Positions 4,493 through 6,166 of a stretch of 6,166 bases of DNA are shown piece after piece. Within the stretch, counting starts at the first letter, position 1. Every line of letters starts with the position of its first letter. The DNA comes from Ramlibacter sp. Lineage in GTDB: Bacteria > Pseudomonadota > Gammaproteobacteria > Burkholderiales > Burkholderiaceae_C. Under the pieces are notes generated by a model. The model was given only the letters and a program-made list of their open reading frames with translations. It did no database searches and had not been told where the DNA came from. The translations under genes and the position numbers were made by a program. The stretch spans positions 1-6,166 of the forward strand of contig JAQGMT010000470.1 of assembly GCA_028292185.1 (NCBI GenBank). Reading direction: 5' to 3'.

Positions 4493-6001
4493 GTGAGTGA
4501 ATCCGCGGGCGGCCGCATTTTTTTCAGCAACGTCCGGCGCAGCCTCGAGTTCGAGGACCAGATCGTCCTGGTCAGCGTCGGCGTGGACATCGGCTCGTCC
4601 ACGTCGCACCTGGTGTTCTCGCGCCTGGTGCTCGAGCGCACCGACAACCGCTACATCGTCTCTGAACGCGTGGTGCTGCACGAATCCGAAGTGCTGCTGA
4701 CGCCGTACACCGACGACCAATCGATTGACGCTGCCGCGCTGCGGGTGTTCGTCGATCGCCAATACGCGCTGGCCGAGGTCACGCCTGAACAGATCGACAG
4801 CGGCGCGCTGATTCTCACCGGCGTGGCGATGCGGCGCAGCAATGCACGAGCCATCGGGGAATTGTTTGCGCGCGAGGCCGGCAAGTTCGTCTCTGTGAGC
4901 GCGGGTGACGCCCTCGAGACCACGCTCGCGGCATTCGGCTCGGGCGCGGCGGCGATGTCCATCCGCGACGCGGCGCGCGTGATGAATGTGGACATCGGCG
5001 GCGGCACTTCCAAGATCGCCGTCTGCGAGGCCGGTGCGGTGGTCGAGCAAAGCGCGATCGACATCGGCGCCCGCATCGTGGCGATGGACGCGCAAGGCCG
5101 CGTTGAACGGATTGAAGCGGCCGCGCTCGCGGTTGCGAAGGAAGCCGGCATTCGGCTGGTCGCAGGCGAAATTCCGGCGCCCGATGATCTGGAGCAACTG
5201 GTCGAGGTCATGGCCGAGCACTTGTTCGAAGCGATGCTGGGCGGCGATGAAGTGAGTGCGGAAACGGCGGCGCTGCTTCGGCTCGACCCCTTGAGCGGCA
5301 CGCGGCCGCCGGATGTGGTCTGTTTTTCTGGTGGTGTCGCGGAGTACATCAGCGGCCGCGAAGCCCGCAACTTCGGCGATCTCGGCGGACTGCTGGCCCG
5401 TGCGATCGTGGCCCGCGTGCATGGCTCCGGCGCGCGCATGGCAACCGCCGCTCAAGGCATTCGCGCCACGGTGGTCGGGGCATCGCAGTACACCGTGCAG
5501 GTCAGCGGCGCCACGATCTTCGTCGAGCCGCACGAGACGCTGCCGCTGCGCAACGTGGCGGTGATCGCACCCGCATTGCCCTTGGCAGACGAGGAATTGG
5601 ACGTCTCGGCCATCGCCGACGCCATCGCGGGCGCGCTTCGCCGCATGGACCTGCACACGGGCGAGCGCCCCGTCGCCGTCTGCTATCGCTGGCAAGGCTC
5701 GGCCACCTATGCACGGCTGCACGCGTTTTGCCAGGGCATGCTCAAAGGCATGGCGCCCGTGCTGGAACAAGGCTTGCCGCTGGTGCTGGTGGGCGAGGGC
5801 GACATCGGCGGGCTGGTGGGCCTGCACTGCCACGCGGAATTGCAGCTCGCCAATCCCGTCGTCTCGATCGACGGCATCGTGCTGCAGGAATTCGATTTCA
5901 TCGACATCGGCGCCTTGATGGACACGTCCGGTGCGGTTCCGGTGGTGATCAAGTCGCTGGTGTTCCCGAACAGCGCGGCGCTCGGGCGCGGCAACGCATG
6001 A
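4493..6001 (+). CDS. EutA-like ASKHA-fold ATPase (ethanolamine ammonia-lyase reactivase family), 502 aa
   Basis: The protein resembles EutA along its whole length. The phosphate-1 motif is VGVDIGSSTSHLVFSRL (29-45; E. coli EutA has VGIDIGTTTTQVIFSRL). DSGALILTG (102-110) matches the EutA DSGAIIITG. Phosphate-2 is NVDIGGGTSK (165-174), the adenosine-type motif is FSGGVAEY (278-285), and RATVVGA (324-330), PLRN (351-354) and VPVVIKSLVFP (482-492) match the C-terminal EutA signature. EutA uses ATP to replace inactivated cobalamin in EutBC ethanolamine ammonia-lyase. Here all ATP-fold motifs look intact, but no eutB or eutC is present, so the client protein is open. About 20 extra N-terminal residues precede the core compared with E. 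coli EutA. The start is a GTG at 4493, 15 bp after the double cupin stop, with a weak GGGCGGA ahead. It ends in a 4-bp ATGA overlap with the next gene. I leave the symbol blank because of the non-eut context. Confidence 0.88.
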   Translation: MSESAGGRIFFSNVRRSLEFEDQIVLVSVGVDIGSSTSHLVFSRLVLERTDNRYIVSERVVLHESEVLLTPYTDDQSIDAAALRVFVDRQYALAEVTPEQIDSGALILTGVAMRRSNARAIGELFAREAGKFVSVSAGDALETTLAAFGSGAAAMSIRDAARVMNVDIGGGTSKIAVCEAGAVVEQSAIDIGARIVAMDAQGRVERIEAAALAVAKEAGIRLVAGEIPAPDDLEQLVEVMAEHLFEAMLGGDEVSAETAALLRLDPLSGTRPPDVVCFSGGVAEYISGREARNFGDLGGLLARAIVARVHGSGARMATAAQGIRATVVGASQYTVQVSGATIFVEPHETLPLRNVAVIAPALPLADEELDVSAIADAIAGALRRMDLHTGERPVAVCYRWQGSATYARLHAFCQGMLKGMAPVLEQGLPLVLVGEGDIGGLVGLHCHAELQLANPVVSIDGIVLQEFDFIDIGALMDTSGAVPVVIKSLVFPNSAALGRGNA

Positions 6002-6166
6002 GTTCCAGCCGCTCCCACGCATGGCAATGGATGTACCCGCCGCTGCAGTGCCATGCGCAGGGATGGCTGCCCGTGGGCGATGGCCACGAGATCTATTGGG
6101 AAACCTGCGGAAATCCGATGGGAGCGCCGGCGCTGTTCGTGCACGGCGGGCCCGGTGCAGGATGCA
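5998..6166 (+). CDS. Proline iminopeptidase-like alpha/beta hydrolase, N-terminal fragment (cut by window edge)
   Basis: The first 56 codons are present, from an ATG at 5998 that overlaps the stop of the EutA-like gene (ATGA), which indicates translational coupling. The peptide contains MYPPL (12-16), GDGHEIYWETCGNP (27-40) and then HGGPGAGC (49-56). This is the order found at the N-terminus of proline iminopeptidases (peptidase family S33): a YPP-type start, a G-D-G-H-x-I-Y-W-E strand, and the HGGPG oxyanion-hole motif. These enzymes release N-terminal proline, but relatives hydrolyse other small amides and esters. The nucleophile Ser and the catalytic Asp and His lie beyond the window. Co-transcription with cupins suggests a metabolic role instead of general peptide turnover, which is inference. 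Confidence 0.82.
   Translation, partial: MSSSRSHAWQWMYPPLQCHAQGWLPVGDGHEIYWETCGNPMGAPALFVHGGPGAGC

Noticed and set aside
4493..6001. Calling the locus an ethanolamine utilisation operon
   Set aside because: Only a EutA-like gene is present; no eutB, eutC, shell protein, aldehyde dehydrogenase or ethanolamine permease appears in the window.
3149..6022. A 957-codon open frame on the minus strand
   Set aside because: It is exactly antisense to the double cupin and EutA-like genes and crosses their junction. The translation is His/Arg/Ala/Val-rich without domains. High GC third positions in the real genes remove antisense stops.

Overview
The window is GC-rich DNA with strong third-position G/C bias. 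Best guess for the host is a betaproteobacterium of the Burkholderiales, probably Comamonadaceae. This rests on the Nth-type N-terminus at the left edge, the style of the proteins and a remembered resemblance of the hairpin-rich spacer to Comamonadaceae intergenic DNA. No rRNA or database match was available to confirm it.

Layout from left to right. Bases 1-72 hold the 5' end of an endonuclease III gene (nth, minus strand, cut by the window edge). Bases 73-790 have no convincing gene but are full of perfect small inverted repeats, including a nested branched structure at 497-601. Bases 791-3049 are a minus-strand operon whose first gene is a secreted periplasmic solute-binding protein (1991-3049), followed by two small single-domain cupins (1364-1939, then 791-1348). 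Bases 3050-3235 are a compact divergent control region with overlapping back-to-back sigma70-like promoters, a GTTCC/GGAAC operator-like palindrome and a GTGTCA-N11-TGACAC inverted repeat. Bases 3236-6166 are a plus-strand operon: a 413-residue double-cupin protein, a 502-residue EutA-like ASKHA ATPase, and the start of a proline-iminopeptidase-like alpha/beta hydrolase, which overlaps the EutA-like gene by 4 bp and runs off the right edge.

The two operons look like one functional unit (a divergon). The two small cupins resemble the two halves of the double cupin: the 185-residue protein matches its N-terminal domain and the 191-residue protein its C-terminal domain. The locus therefore seems to hold a fused and a split version of the same two-domain cupin. 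The solute-binding protein suggests uptake of a small molecule, the cupins suggest oxygenase- or isomerase-type metal chemistry, and the hydrolase suggests cleavage of an amide or ester. The unexpected member is the EutA-like protein. EutA normally reactivates B12-dependent ethanolamine ammonia-lyase (EutBC), yet no eutB, eutC or other eut gene is visible here. The substrate and overall reaction cannot be named from sequence alone; the coherent gene set is the main candidate here for an undescribed system.
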